Assembly: GCA_013153895.1 (NCBI GenBank)
Contig: JAADDN010000150.1
Span: 1 to 12,824 of the forward strand
DNA: 12,824 nucleotides
Direction of reading: 5' to 3'
DNA from: Thermoproteota archaeon
GTDB lineage: Archaea; Thermoproteota; Thermoprotei; Thermoproteales; Thermocladiaceae
Of the stretch, positions 5,062 through 12,695 are shown one piece after another. The notes under the pieces are model-generated. The model was not told the origin of the DNA. It made no database searches and was given only the letters and a program-made list of their open reading frames with translations. Every line of letters begins with the position of its first letter. Positions within the stretch are counted from its first letter, which is position 1. A program made the position numbers and the translations under genes.

Positions 5062-5794
5062 CAAACACAGTGACACTACATAACCTACATATTAGCCCCT
5101 CTATATCCCTCACTCTAAACAGCTCGATAGCTGATGGAGACCTAACCTTAACTAGAAACTCACTCACAATCTTAAGTAAGAGATTCTTCTCTAAAAAACC
5201 TAACATCTCGCACAGCTTATCCAGGTCAAGATACGTTACATCTCTATGCGATACTATACATAAATTAACTATAGTCTTCACTTTATCATAATGACCAACA
5301 TATGTTAAAGTACTTCCCCTCTTCTCAAGTATTTCAAGATCATTAGCTAACATTATTAAAGATCTATAAGCAACCTTGTTAATCCATAGAGAAGGTGATA
5401 TCTTTTTAAGATTCTCATTCATAGCTAAGTAGAGATTTTCAAAATCAGCTCTACAGAATTCTCTTAATGTTTCTATAAGGACTCTATATGTTAGAACTCT
5501 ATCAATCATATAGTTATTGAATAATATTTTGAACATTATTGAAGGTTTACCATCCTTTAAGAATAGTGTAAATATTTTTCCAATGTTTGACAGTTTTATT
5601 CTACTGCCTTCAGATTCTACTATCCCTATCTGAAGTAGGAACCTCGTTATGTCTCCTCTACCTCTTCCAAAATCTATCTTACAATCCTTCAATTCCTGCA
5701 CGCTTGCGGACCTGTCCTTGATGTAGAGTAGGTAGTTCACTATCTTTTCAAGTCTTATAGGAGGAAACGGAATGCTTTTCTGGACTATACTCAC
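5033..5794 (-). CDS. Hypothetical protein with probable N-terminal winged helix, GTG start
   Basis: A 253-residue protein that I do not recognise. The N-terminal part (~14-75) alternates helices and a hydrophobic strand pair in a manner like a winged helix: LEKIVNYLLYIK, then SVQELKDCKIDFGRGRGDITRFLLQIGIVESEGSRIKLSNIGKIF, with GIVESEGSRIKLS as the possible wing. The remainder looks all-alpha with further helix-turn-helix-like stretches (SLIMLANDLEILEKRGSTLTYVGHYDK), so it may hold more than one such domain and act on DNA or RNA. There is no signal peptide or membrane segment. GTG at 5794 is the first usable start after an in-frame stop; there is no ribosome-binding site. It lies 52 nt downstream of trmY on the same strand and could be co-transcribed. 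Its last codons double as guide RNA sequence. Confidence 0.75.
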   Translation of the reverse strand: MSIVQKSIPFPPIRLEKIVNYLLYIKDRSASVQELKDCKIDFGRGRGDITRFLLQIGIVESEGSRIKLSNIGKIFTLFLKDGKPSIMFKILFNNYMIDRVLTYRVLIETLREFCRADFENLYLAMNENLKKISPSLWINKVAYRSLIMLANDLEILEKRGSTLTYVGHYDKVKTIVNLCIVSHRDVTYLDLDKLCEMLGFLEKNLLLKIVSEFLVKVRSPSAIELFRVRDIEGLICRLCSVTVFEVMKFSSPE

Positions 5795-5846
5795 ATTATG
5801 ATCATTCTCATTAGCTTTTCAAATCTTAGTTATGAAATAGTAGATA

Positions 5847-6395
5847 TCACGCTTCTCTACATTTAGAATCTAGAAAGTAGTTCACGAAGACACAGCAGAA
5901 CCAGCTTAAGTAGGGTAAGGGGCCTATAGATATGAATTCTACACCAACTCTCCTCATTATGTTCAGATCTTCAATTTTGAAGCCATCTTGATCACCTATG
6001 ATGAATCCTACATTATTACAAGGAACATCTATCTTCTCAATATCAACACCTTCCTCATATAGGCAGAAGAGCTTTATTCCTTTCCTAACTAGATTGTTCA
6101 GTAAATCTTCAAATCCTTCATCTAGGACTTCTACATCTCCTCTGAGTATTAATCTTAGAAGATCATCCTCAGATTCTAGGTACGGTATTGCATCTCCTCG
6201 AAACATTAAGATCCTCTCCTTAGAACATCCTGATAATACTACGTATATTATTGTGTCACTTCTAACCTTCCTGTTATCATATAAGCACTCTAGTACAAAA
6301 TCTAGAACTACGTCGAACCTTCCTGATGATGCTGGAGATTTAGGATTTATATTTTCTAGGCAGGCCGTGTTAGACTTAAGTATTAGAATCCTCAA
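5847..6395 (-). CDS. trmY: tRNA (pseudouridine(54)-N1)-methyltransferase TrmY, TTG start
   Basis: A 182-residue SPOUT-fold enzyme that should methylate N1 of pseudouridine 54 in the tRNA T-loop with S-adenosylmethionine, giving m1-psi where bacteria have ribothymidine. Family marks are SSGRFDVVLDFVLECLY (23-39), VRSDTIIYVVLSG (44-56), FIIGDQDGF (131-139) and SIGPLPYLS (156-164); the last two build the trefoil-knot cofactor site. The family members I remember have G-D-H where this has G-D-Q (Gln136). It is slightly shorter than the ~195-200 residues usual for the family. The start must be TTG at 6395: it gives the expected RILILKSN first strand and the next ATG is at codon 64. It follows the eS26 stop by 3 nt, so the two form an operon. 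Confidence 0.88.
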   Translation of the reverse strand: MRILILKSNTACLENINPKSPASSGRFDVVLDFVLECLYDNRKVRSDTIIYVVLSGCSKERILMFRGDAIPYLESEDDLLRLILRGDVEVLDEGFEDLLNNLVRKGIKLFCLYEEGVDIEKIDVPCNNVGFIIGDQDGFKIEDLNIMRRVGVEFISIGPLPYLSWFCCVFVNYFLDSKCREA

Positions 6396-6398
6396 ATT

Positions 6399-6743
6399 TT
6401 ATTTACTACCAGCTGAAGTTGATGTGCTTGAGGAGGACTGTGATGCTGCTGGTGCTTTTCCAAGAGGCTCCTTCTTCTTTCTCTCTTCCTCAGGTCTGAC
6501 CTTCAGTATACCGAAGAATATTGCACAGTTTATGCATAATGTCTTAGTTACCTGATACTTAGGTATTATTGCTCCCTGTTTCTCAAGCTCCTTAGCTAAG
6601 TCTGGTGGAACTGGTGAGTACGTCATCGTTATTCTCACTGCCTTAGATCTTGGTACTAGCTTACCACAGTTCTCACAGTATACGTGACCTTCCTTTCCCT
6701 TATCTCCCTTGTGTCGACCCCTGTTCTTCCTCTTCTTTGGCAC
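6399..6743 (-). CDS. rps26e: Small ribosomal subunit protein eS26, GTG start
   Basis: A 114-residue zinc-ribbon protein of the small subunit, found in archaea (mainly crenarchaea) and eukaryotes, near the mRNA exit and 16S 3' end. Visible are the basic start PKKRKNRGRHKG (2-13), YCENCG with Cys23/Cys26, TMTYSPVPP (39-47), GAIIPKYQVTK (57-67) and LCINCAIFFGI with Cys70/Cys73, the two zinc-binding pairs. After ~93 there is a low-complexity Ser/Thr/Ala tail. I choose the GTG at 6743 over the upstream in-frame GTG at 6767 because the family begins PKKR and the eight extra residues (MCLDTIED) have no counterpart; also a TATA-like box lies 26-33 nt upstream of 6743, which makes the longer form untranscribable from this promoter. 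First gene of an operon with trmY. Confidence 0.93.
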   Translation of the reverse strand: MPKKRKNRGRHKGDKGKEGHVYCENCGKLVPRSKAVRITMTYSPVPPDLAKELEKQGAIIPKYQVTKTLCINCAIFFGILKVRPEEERKKKEPLGKAPAASQSSSSTSTSAGSK

Positions 6744-6766
6744 GTCTTCTATCGTATCTAAACACA

Positions 6767-6776
6767 CTTAAAAAGT
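6767..6776. promoter_or_regulatory. Bidirectional TATA-like element between eS26 and sRNA-4
   Basis: CTTAAAAAGT, inside the near-palindrome ACTTAAAAAGT, lies 24-33 nt before the eS26 GTG (6743) on one side and ~20-29 nt before the estimated sRNA-4 5' end (~6795) on the other. Both transcripts appear to depend on this one element; no other TATA-like sequence with correct spacing is visible except the weaker GTATAAC at 6789-6795, which is too close to the C box. Confidence 0.6.
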
Positions 6777-6794
6777 TATCGAGAGTATGTATAA

Positions 6795-6850
6795 CTAGTG
6801 ATGATACGACTCGCAGCAGAACAGTGAAGATACACTCCGAAACTGATCAC
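6795..6850 (+). ncRNA. C/D box sRNA-4 (predicted 2'-O-methylation guide)
   Basis: C box GTGATGA (6798-6804), 12-nt guide, D' box CAGA (6817-6820, one change from CTGA), 4-nt spacer ACAG, C' box TGAAGA (6825-6830), 12-nt guide, D box CTGA (6843-6846). Both guides have equal length and the symmetry is textbook. Predicted targets are CUGCGAGUCGUA (fifth base G, D' guide) and UUUCGGAGUGUA (fifth base G, D guide); not placed from memory. It fills the whole gap between eS26 and serS, with its D box ending one base before the serS stop codon on the other strand, so its 3' tail must be antisense to the end of serS. Transcription probably starts from the TATA element shared with eS26. Confidence 0.85.
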
Positions 6851-8226
6851 CTCTTTACGTTTTTAGGAACTATGTAGTCCTTTGGAGCTTGTGGAAAAGC
6901 TTCAAGATACTTTCTCAATACTTTGGGAATCTTTACAACTCCATCAGGTTCCTGATGATTCTCAAGGATAGCAGTTATTGCTCTAGTAGTAGCTATAGCA
7001 GTACTATTAAGCGTATGTACATACTCTCTCTTCATTCCTCTCCTCACAACGCGAATATGAAGTCTATATGATTGCCAGTCAGTACAGTTACTACAGGAAA
7101 CCATCTCTCTGAATGTTGCTTGAGCAGGCATCCATGCCTCAAGATCGTATTGTTTAGCAGCTGTTCTACCCATCTCTTTTGGACATACTAGAACAACCCT
7201 GTAAGGTATCTCTAGACCTCTCCAAAGCTCTTCAGCATTATTTATGAGAAATTCCTGCCACTTATCACTCTCTTCTGGAAGACAGAACACGAACTGCTCA
7301 ACCTTATGAAACTGATGAACACGGAATATACCTTTAAGATCTCTACTGCCAGCACTTGCCTCCCTCCTAAAACAGGGTGAGAAACCAGCAAAAAGTATTG
7401 GGAGATCCTGCTCAAGAAGCTCTCTCTTAGCTAGATAACATGCTAATGGATGTTCTGATGTTCCTATGAGATATAGATCCTCACCCTCTATCTTATATAT
7501 AGCATCTTTCAGAGCATCAAAATCGATCACGGATGTCATATACTCATGCTTGAGCATGTAAGGTGGTATAACTATTCTAAAACCCTTCTGAGATAGGTAA
7601 TCAAGAGCGTAGAGGGCTAGAGCAAGATCTAGCCACACTATATCATCAAATATGTAGAAGAATCTACTACCAGCAACTTCACCTGCCTTCTCTGTATCAC
7701 CAAGCTTCAGAACATGTTCTAACATGTCTGCATGACCTATAGGCTTCCAGTCTATGACCTCATACTCAACCTCATGACCAAACTTTCTAACCTCCATTAG
7801 AAACTTCTCAAGATCCTCCTTATATACTCTAGGTCTACCCCAATACCTTAATGGTACTTCTTCAGCATCCTCTGGACATATCTGATATACCTCCTCCTTG
7901 ATCAAGTTTGGAAATCTTCTAAGAATGTTGTTTCTCAGATTCTCGAGATCTTTCAACTTTGCTTCAAGGGACTCCAGCTCCTGTATTATTGATCGAGCCT
8001 TCTCTATCAGAAGCTTCCTCTCTTCTTCACTCTTGACCTGTCTAATGTTTCTCGTTATGACATTATGCTCATGACGAAGCTCTTCAACCCTCCTCTTCAG
8101 CTCTTTCCACTCTCTATCAACTCTAAGAAACTCGTCAACTAGGTCAGTAGAGTATCCTCTAGCTCTAAGCATCCTCCTGACATCTTCAGGTCTAGATAAC
8201 AGTGCCTCTAGTACTGACCAAGACAT
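6847..8226 (-). CDS. serS: Seryl-tRNA synthetase
   Basis: A class II synthetase of 459 residues that charges tRNA-Ser, of the common (not the rare methanogen) type. The N-terminal ~35-105 form the long antiparallel coiled coil that grips the tRNA-Ser variable arm (DREWKELKRRVEELRHEH and IEKARSIIQELESLEAKLKDLENLR). The catalytic part shows LIGTSEHP (253-260, the TxE loop), motif 2 as PCFRREASAGSRDLKGIFRVHQF (284-306) and motif 3 as TAIATTRAITAILEN (409-423). The ATG at 8226 gives the expected first domain; it is directly preceded by TAG with no Shine-Dalgarno site, so translation is probably leaderless from the TATA box ~30 nt upstream. A small unknown gene ends 41 nt upstream on the same strand. 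Confidence 0.97.
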   Translation of the reverse strand: MSWSVLEALLSRPEDVRRMLRARGYSTDLVDEFLRVDREWKELKRRVEELRHEHNVITRNIRQVKSEEERKLLIEKARSIIQELESLEAKLKDLENLRNNILRRFPNLIKEEVYQICPEDAEEVPLRYWGRPRVYKEDLEKFLMEVRKFGHEVEYEVIDWKPIGHADMLEHVLKLGDTEKAGEVAGSRFFYIFDDIVWLDLALALYALDYLSQKGFRIVIPPYMLKHEYMTSVIDFDALKDAIYKIEGEDLYLIGTSEHPLACYLAKRELLEQDLPILFAGFSPCFRREASAGSRDLKGIFRVHQFHKVEQFVFCLPEESDKWQEFLINNAEELWRGLEIPYRVVLVCPKEMGRTAAKQYDLEAWMPAQATFREMVSCSNCTDWQSYRLHIRVVRRGMKREYVHTLNSTAIATTRAITAILENHQEPDGVVKIPKVLRKYLEAFPQAPKDYIVPKNVKR

Positions 8227-8253
8227 CTAGGACAGCATACTCACGTTACCTAA

Positions 8254-8263
8254 AGTAATAAAT
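8254..8263 (-). promoter_or_regulatory. Probable TATA box of serS
   Basis: On the minus strand ATTTATTAC lies about 28-37 nt before the serS ATG within the 41-nt gap after the upstream gene. It would give a start site a few bases before the ATG and lets serS be expressed apart from the upstream gene. Confidence 0.5.
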
Positions 8264-8267
8264 GTTA

Positions 8268-8624
8268 TTATGATCTTCTTAGTACTGGTCTAGCTCTCCT
8301 CCTCTTCTTGACACTCCACAACATTGATAATATCGACACTATGTCCCTATATAGCTCATCTATGTTATCAGTAATATCACGCTCTAATACTAGAAGTGGA
8401 GATGCATGATTGAGAGGCCAGAACTCTACAAATACCTTGTTCAGCTTGTTAACTATGTGTAGATCTAGACTAGGTTTCCCTAGAGGACCAAGCCTGACAG
8501 TGTATCTTAATCCATCCTTGAACGATACCTTCTCTATGAGGTAGCCTCTGTATGCTGACACTATCTTATCTACGAGTCTTCCTGTAGCTATCTTGTAATC
8601 CATCATCTCTGTCTCAGCAGTCAC
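8268..8624 (-). CDS. Small hypothetical protein upstream of serS
   Basis: A protein of up to 118 residues that I do not recognise. It looks like a compact alpha/beta domain: a helix (ATGRLVDKIVSAYRGYL), alternating strands (EKVSFKDGLRYTVRLGP, SLDLHIV, KVFVEFWPL), then a helix (IDELYRDIVSILSMLWSV) and a very basic tail (KKRRRARPVLRRS) that could bind nucleic acid. No membrane segment or metal motif is seen. The GTG at 8624 is the longest start; ATG at 8606 or 8603 are equally possible, and the core fold begins after them in either case. A TATA box 33-40 nt before the GTG slightly favours the longer form with a short leader. It is on the same strand as serS, 41 nt upstream, and may be co-transcribed. 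Confidence 0.72.
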   Translation of the reverse strand: MTAETEMMDYKIATGRLVDKIVSAYRGYLIEKVSFKDGLRYTVRLGPLGKPSLDLHIVNKLNKVFVEFWPLNHASPLLVLERDITDNIDELYRDIVSILSMLWSVKKRRRARPVLRRS

Positions 8625-8656
8625 GTTCTTTGCCGTTATGATTACGTGTTTGAGTC

Positions 8657-8664
8657 TTATAACA
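8657..8664 (-). promoter_or_regulatory. TATA box of the small gene upstream of serS
   Basis: GTTATAAG on the minus strand lies 33-40 nt before the GTG at 8624, predicting a start site near 8630 and a leader of only a few bases. It shares the CTTATAA core seen at other promoters of the window. Confidence 0.5.
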
Positions 8665-8704
8665 ACTACTCTTGGTGGGTAATACTTTCGGGAAATTCCT
8701 AAGA

Positions 8705-8714
8705 CCTTATAAGG
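8705..8714 (+). promoter_or_regulatory. TATA box of the reverse gyrase gene
   Basis: The perfect palindrome CCTTATAAGG lies 31-40 nt before the ATG at 8745, placing the transcript start near 8735-8738 and giving a leader of under ten bases. A GGAAATTCC near-palindrome at 8690-8698 sits just upstream and could be a BRE or a regulator site; this is a guess. Confidence 0.6.
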
Positions 8715-8744
8715 GGCTGATACGAGAGATGTATGTAAGATCTA

Positions 8745-11700
8745 ATGAACATTAGTGGAGAGAGAAGGATATTTCAACCCCTAGTAATGTACAGGAACGC
8801 TTGCCCAAACTGTGGTGGCAGCATCACCTCAGACAGACTCTACCTAGGATTACCCTGTCACAGATGCTTACCTGACGAGTACGTGTGGAGAATAAAGTCT
8901 ACTATAGATCTCATAGAGGTTCTAAAACAGTTGAACACTCTCAGGAACTTGAAAATTCTTGAAACATTTCAGCTAGAGTATGAGAAGTTCAGTGAGCTCT
9001 TCGAGAGAGCTGTAGGTGCAAGAATGTGGGGAGCACAGAGATTATGGGCTAGAAGACTCATAAAAGGTAAAAGTTTCGCAATAATAGCACCAACAGGAAG
9101 TGGAAAGACGACGTTTGGAATAGTAGCATCAATATACGTATCATACTATAGAACTCAAGGTAGAGGAAAGGTGCTCATGGTCTTTCCAACATCAGTTCTA
9201 GCAGATCAAGTATATAAGAAGCTTATCACGTTCTTAGATAAGTTAAACCTGAAAAACAAGATCGTAGCATTAACATACAATACTCTTCTCTCAAAAAGCG
9301 AGAAGCAGAAAGTACTTGAACATGTTGAGAAAGGTGACTTCAACATTCTCATAGTAACAAACATGTTCATACCACGTTACATGGATCTCCTTAGAAAGTA
9401 CAGGTTTGATCTAATATTTGTAGATGATGTTGACAGCATCTTGAAAGCTTCAAGCAAGAACATAGATAGACTACTACTTCTCCTAGGAGTACCAGAGGAA
9501 GCGCTCAAGATAGCTCTCAAGGTCGTAGAGATGCTTAGAGAGATTAGAAGATTAAGAAGAGCGGAGGAAAGTGAGGAAGAGATAAGGAAGAGGTATGAGG
9601 AGGTTAGAAAGCTTGAAGAAGAGATCAAGAAGAAGCTTGAAGGAGCAAAAATAGGAATATTAATAGCATCAGGAGCACTAGTAAAAGCAAAGAGAAGCGC
9701 TAGAATAAGATTGTTTAGAGAGTTCCTAGGTTTCGAGACTGGAGGTAGAGCAGAAGGCTTGAGAAACGTAGTTGACATATATACAGAGGTCGACAAAAAT
9801 ATTGAGAACACAGTACTCAAGCTAGTAGAGAAGCTCAGAGATGGAGGAATAATATATGTACCTACACACCTAGGTAAGGAGTTTGCTGAAAAACTTGAGA
9901 AGCTTCTTAGAGAGAGAGGTTTCATAGCACATGCATATCTGAGACCTAAGAGAGGAATATTAGATAAGTTCTCGAATGGTGAGATCGATATATTGATTGG
10001 ACTTGCAACAGCTAGGTCAGCATTAGTTAGAGGTATAGATCTTCCTCACCGTGTTAAGTATGTCATATTTGCAGGAGTTCCAAGAATAAGGTTCAGATTA
10101 AACATATCAGAGTTCAGACCTGGTAGATATATTGCACTTTTCATGATTGTTAGAAACGTCTTAGATAGAGATGAACGTCTTCAAGTAGATAAGATCATAA
10201 GTAAGCTAAGGAACATAGTTGGAATACCTGAACAACAGCTTAACAAGATAATAGAGGCTGTTAATGAAGGTAGAGAGGACTCTCTCACAGGATTTGACAA
10301 GTATGTAGCATGGGTCATAAAGTCGTCTATAGAATTAGCATCAAAGATCCTAAATAAGCTCACGAGCGATATAATAGAGAAGCTTGACGTAAGAATTGAA
10401 AGAGATGAGAAAGGAATAATCGTTACTCTACCTGACACAACAACATACGTACAAGGTAGTGGTAGAACTTCGAGAATGTATGTTGGAGGAGTAACGAAAG
10501 GAATCTCAATAGTGATCGTAGACGATGAGAAAGTATTTAGAGGTCTCGAGAGAGAGTTGAAATATAGGATAGAGGGTTTCGAGTTCAGACATATATCACA
10601 GGTCGATCTAGACTCACTGATAAAGGAGATAAATGAGGAGAGAAAGAAGGTTGCTGACATAATATTTGGTAGAGCTAGACCTGAGGAGACTGGTCTAGAA
10701 TTCTTGAAGACAGCTCTCATAGTTGTTGAGTCTCCTACAAAAGCTAGGACGATAGCAGGATTCTTCGGTAGACCTAGTCTAAGAGTTATAGGTGGATTAC
10801 AGGTCTATGAGACATCTATAGGAAACCTACTCCTCCTAGTTACAGCAACTAAAGGTCACATGTGGGAGCTCGTACCTGAAGCACCTGAAAGTGATCTTAA
10901 GTACGTTGATGAGAACTATTCTAAGATAGTTGGTGACAAGCCTAGAGACTACTTTGGAGTCTTAAAGATAGGACATTACTTTGTACCGATATACAACATA
11001 ATTAGGAAGTGTCCTAAATGTGGAGAAACGTATAGTCACGATATTGATAGATGTCCAAGATGTGGTACTGAGTTAATCAGTTCTGAACCTGTAATATCTG
11101 CATTAAGAGATATTGCTACAGAGGTGGATATGGTATTCATAGGTACAGACCCAGATGCTGAAGGTGAGAAGATAGCTTGGGACATATATGTCATACTTAG
11201 ACCATATCTGAGAGAGATATATCGCATAGAGTTTCATGAAGTAACTAGAAAAGCCATTCTAGATGCAATAAACAATCCAATACATAGCGTACGTACTCCC
11301 ATGGTGATGGCACAGCTGATAAGAAGAATAGAAGATCGTTGGATAGGGTTTGGCCTTAGCCAGAAGCTCTGGAAGGTATCTCCAATATTATTCGGAAGAT
11401 TATATAAGACGTTATCGGCAGGTAGAGTTCAGACTCCTGTACTTGGATGGATAATAAAGAGATACGATGTCTCACGTAAAGATCAGGTATACTACTTCAC
11501 TATAAGGTTAGAGAATGGGCTAGAACTTACGTTTGAGCTTCCTGTAGATAAGAAAGAACTGCTTAGAGATGTTAAGAATAGGAAAGCTAAGGTCAAGATA
11601 GTTCCCATAGTTGAAGATCTAGAAGAAACTATAAATCCACCACCGCCATATACAACAGATACCTTACTTAGAGATGCAGCTACAAAATTGAGGATAAGTG

Positions 11701-12695
11701 TTGAAGAAGCAATGCAGATAGCTCAAGAGCTCTTCGAGTCAGGATTAATAACTTACCATAGGACTGATAGTACTAGAGTATCACCTGCAGGTATAGCTGT
11801 AGCAAGAGAATACATAATTAAGAACTTTGGTGAACAAGAGTTTGTTCCAAGACAGTGGATAATAGGAGGGCACATAGGTGCTCACGAATGTATTAGACCT
11901 ACCAGACCAATAGATGCAGATGAGCTACGTGCATTAGTTATTAGCGGAGTCCTACAGCTCTCAATAAGATTAACACAACGACACTTAGCAATGTATGACA
12001 TGATATTTAGAAGATTCATAGCAAGCCAGATGAGACCAGCTAAAATAAGAAAAGCAAAATACGAGATAGTACTAGAAGGTGAGTCAGAGTCTTATAGTAC
12101 CATTGTGGAGAAGATAGTTAACATAATTGAGGAAGGATTCTTAAAAGTACTGAAGCTAGTAGAGCTCGAGAACAAGTTACCTACAGGAGAGTTCTCTATA
12201 AGTGAGATTGTTAGACCACCAAAGAGAGTACCAAGAACAAAACCAATGACTGAGGGTGAAGTTGTAGCAGAAATGAAACAGAAAGGTATAGGAAGACCAT
12301 CAACATATGCAAGAATAGTTGAAGTAATACTAAGACGTAGATATGCTATATGTGTAGGTAGACCAAAGTACCTCATACCAACTAAGAAGGGAATGAAAGT
12401 TTACCTGTACTTAACAGGAGATGAGACCACTAAAGAGCTTCTACTCAAGACGAGAGATAAAGAGGAGAGGGAGAGAATACTCGAGATACTGAAGAAGTTG
12501 AAAGATATCGGAGCATTTAGAGAATTAGTCTCAGAAGAAAGAACGAGACTAGTACAACAACTAATGGATGATGTAGAGAATGGTGAGAGAGATTACCTAG
12601 AAGTTCTGAACGAACTTTACGAAGAAGCAGAAAGATATAACCTATTTGAGAAGTTTGAGATAAAGGAAGAAATTGAAGAGAGTTTAGAAGAGTAA
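8745..12695 (+). CDS. rgy: Reverse gyrase (helicase-topoisomerase IA fusion)
   Basis: A 1316-residue enzyme that introduces positive supercoils into DNA using ATP, the hallmark of hyperthermophiles. In order: N-terminal zinc finger Cys20/Cys23...Cys38/Cys41; SF2 helicase-like half with Walker A APTGSGKT (115-122) and Walker B DDVD (227-230), the reverse-gyrase variant of DEAD; a charged coiled-coil insertion at ~250-302; second RecA-like domain with RSALVRGIDLP and QGSGRTSR; then topoisomerase IA with ALIVVESPTKA (Glu662), second zinc finger Cys756/Cys759...Cys770/Cys773, TOPRIM DPDAEGE (Asp802, Asp804) and ITYHRTDS with catalytic Tyr1004. All catalytic residues are intact, with no intein or frameshift. 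It is somewhat longer than the ~1,100-1,250 residues usual for the family. ATG at 8745 is the first start after an in-frame TAA. It is transcribed alone from a palindromic TATA promoter. Confidence 0.98.
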   Translation: MNISGERRIFQPLVMYRNACPNCGGSITSDRLYLGLPCHRCLPDEYVWRIKSTIDLIEVLKQLNTLRNLKILETFQLEYEKFSELFERAVGARMWGAQRLWARRLIKGKSFAIIAPTGSGKTTFGIVASIYVSYYRTQGRGKVLMVFPTSVLADQVYKKLITFLDKLNLKNKIVALTYNTLLSKSEKQKVLEHVEKGDFNILIVTNMFIPRYMDLLRKYRFDLIFVDDVDSILKASSKNIDRLLLLLGVPEEALKIALKVVEMLREIRRLRRAEESEEEIRKRYEEVRKLEEEIKKKLEGAKIGILIASGALVKAKRSARIRLFREFLGFETGGRAEGLRNVVDIYTEVDKNIENTVLKLVEKLRDGGIIYVPTHLGKEFAEKLEKLLRERGFIAHAYLRPKRGILDKFSNGEIDILIGLATARSALVRGIDLPHRVKYVIFAGVPRIRFRLNISEFRPGRYIALFMIVRNVLDRDERLQVDKIISKLRNIVGIPEQQLNKIIEAVNEGREDSLTGFDKYVAWVIKSSIELASKILNKLTSDIIEKLDVRIERDEKGIIVTLPDTTTYVQGSGRTSRMYVGGVTKGISIVIVDDEKVFRGLERELKYRIEGFEFRHISQVDLDSLIKEINEERKKVADIIFGRARPEETGLEFLKTALIVVESPTKARTIAGFFGRPSLRVIGGLQVYETSIGNLLLLVTATKGHMWELVPEAPESDLKYVDENYSKIVGDKPRDYFGVLKIGHYFVPIYNIIRKCPKCGETYSHDIDRCPRCGTELISSEPVISALRDIATEVDMVFIGTDPDAEGEKIAWDIYVILRPYLREIYRIEFHEVTRKAILDAINNPIHSVRTPMVMAQLIRRIEDRWIGFGLSQKLWKVSPILFGRLYKTLSAGRVQTPVLGWIIKRYDVSRKDQVYYFTIRLENGLELTFELPVDKKELLRDVKNRKAKVKIVPIVEDLEETINPPPPYTTDTLLRDAATKLRISVEEAMQIAQELFESGLITYHRTDSTRVSPAGIAVAREYIIKNFGEQEFVPRQWIIGGHIGAHECIRPTRPIDADELRALVISGVLQLSIRLTQRHLAMYDMIFRRFIASQMRPAKIRKAKYEIVLEGESESYSTIVEKIVNIIEEGFLKVLKLVELENKLPTGEFSISEIVRPPKRVPRTKPMTEGEVVAEMKQKGIGRPSTYARIVEVILRRRYAICVGRPKYLIPTKKGMKVYLYLTGDETTKELLLKTRDKEERERILEILKKLKDIGAFRELVSEERTRLVQQLMDDVENGERDYLEVLNELYEEAERYNLFEKFEIKEEIEESLEE

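Noticed and set aside
4986..5291. Plus-strand frame starting at ATG 4986
   Set aside because: It begins inside C/D sRNA-2 and then runs antisense through the hypothetical gene; the Ser/Leu/Thr-rich product and lack of ribosome site argue against it.
5998..6555. Plus-strand open frame of 185 codons across trmY and eS26
   Set aside because: Lies antisense to two conserved genes at once and has Ser-rich low-complexity content typical of a shadow frame.
8600..8630. CTGA...GATGATGG arrangement on the minus strand at the start of the 118-residue gene, resembling D'-C'
   Set aside because: There is no C box 12 nt before the CTGA and no D box after; the bases are explained by the first codons of the gene.
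9377..10720. Two minus-strand open frames (~180 codons each) inside reverse gyrase
   Set aside because: Ser/Leu/Ile-rich antisense products of AGA/GAG-rich codons in an intact conserved gene; no promoter or family resemblance.
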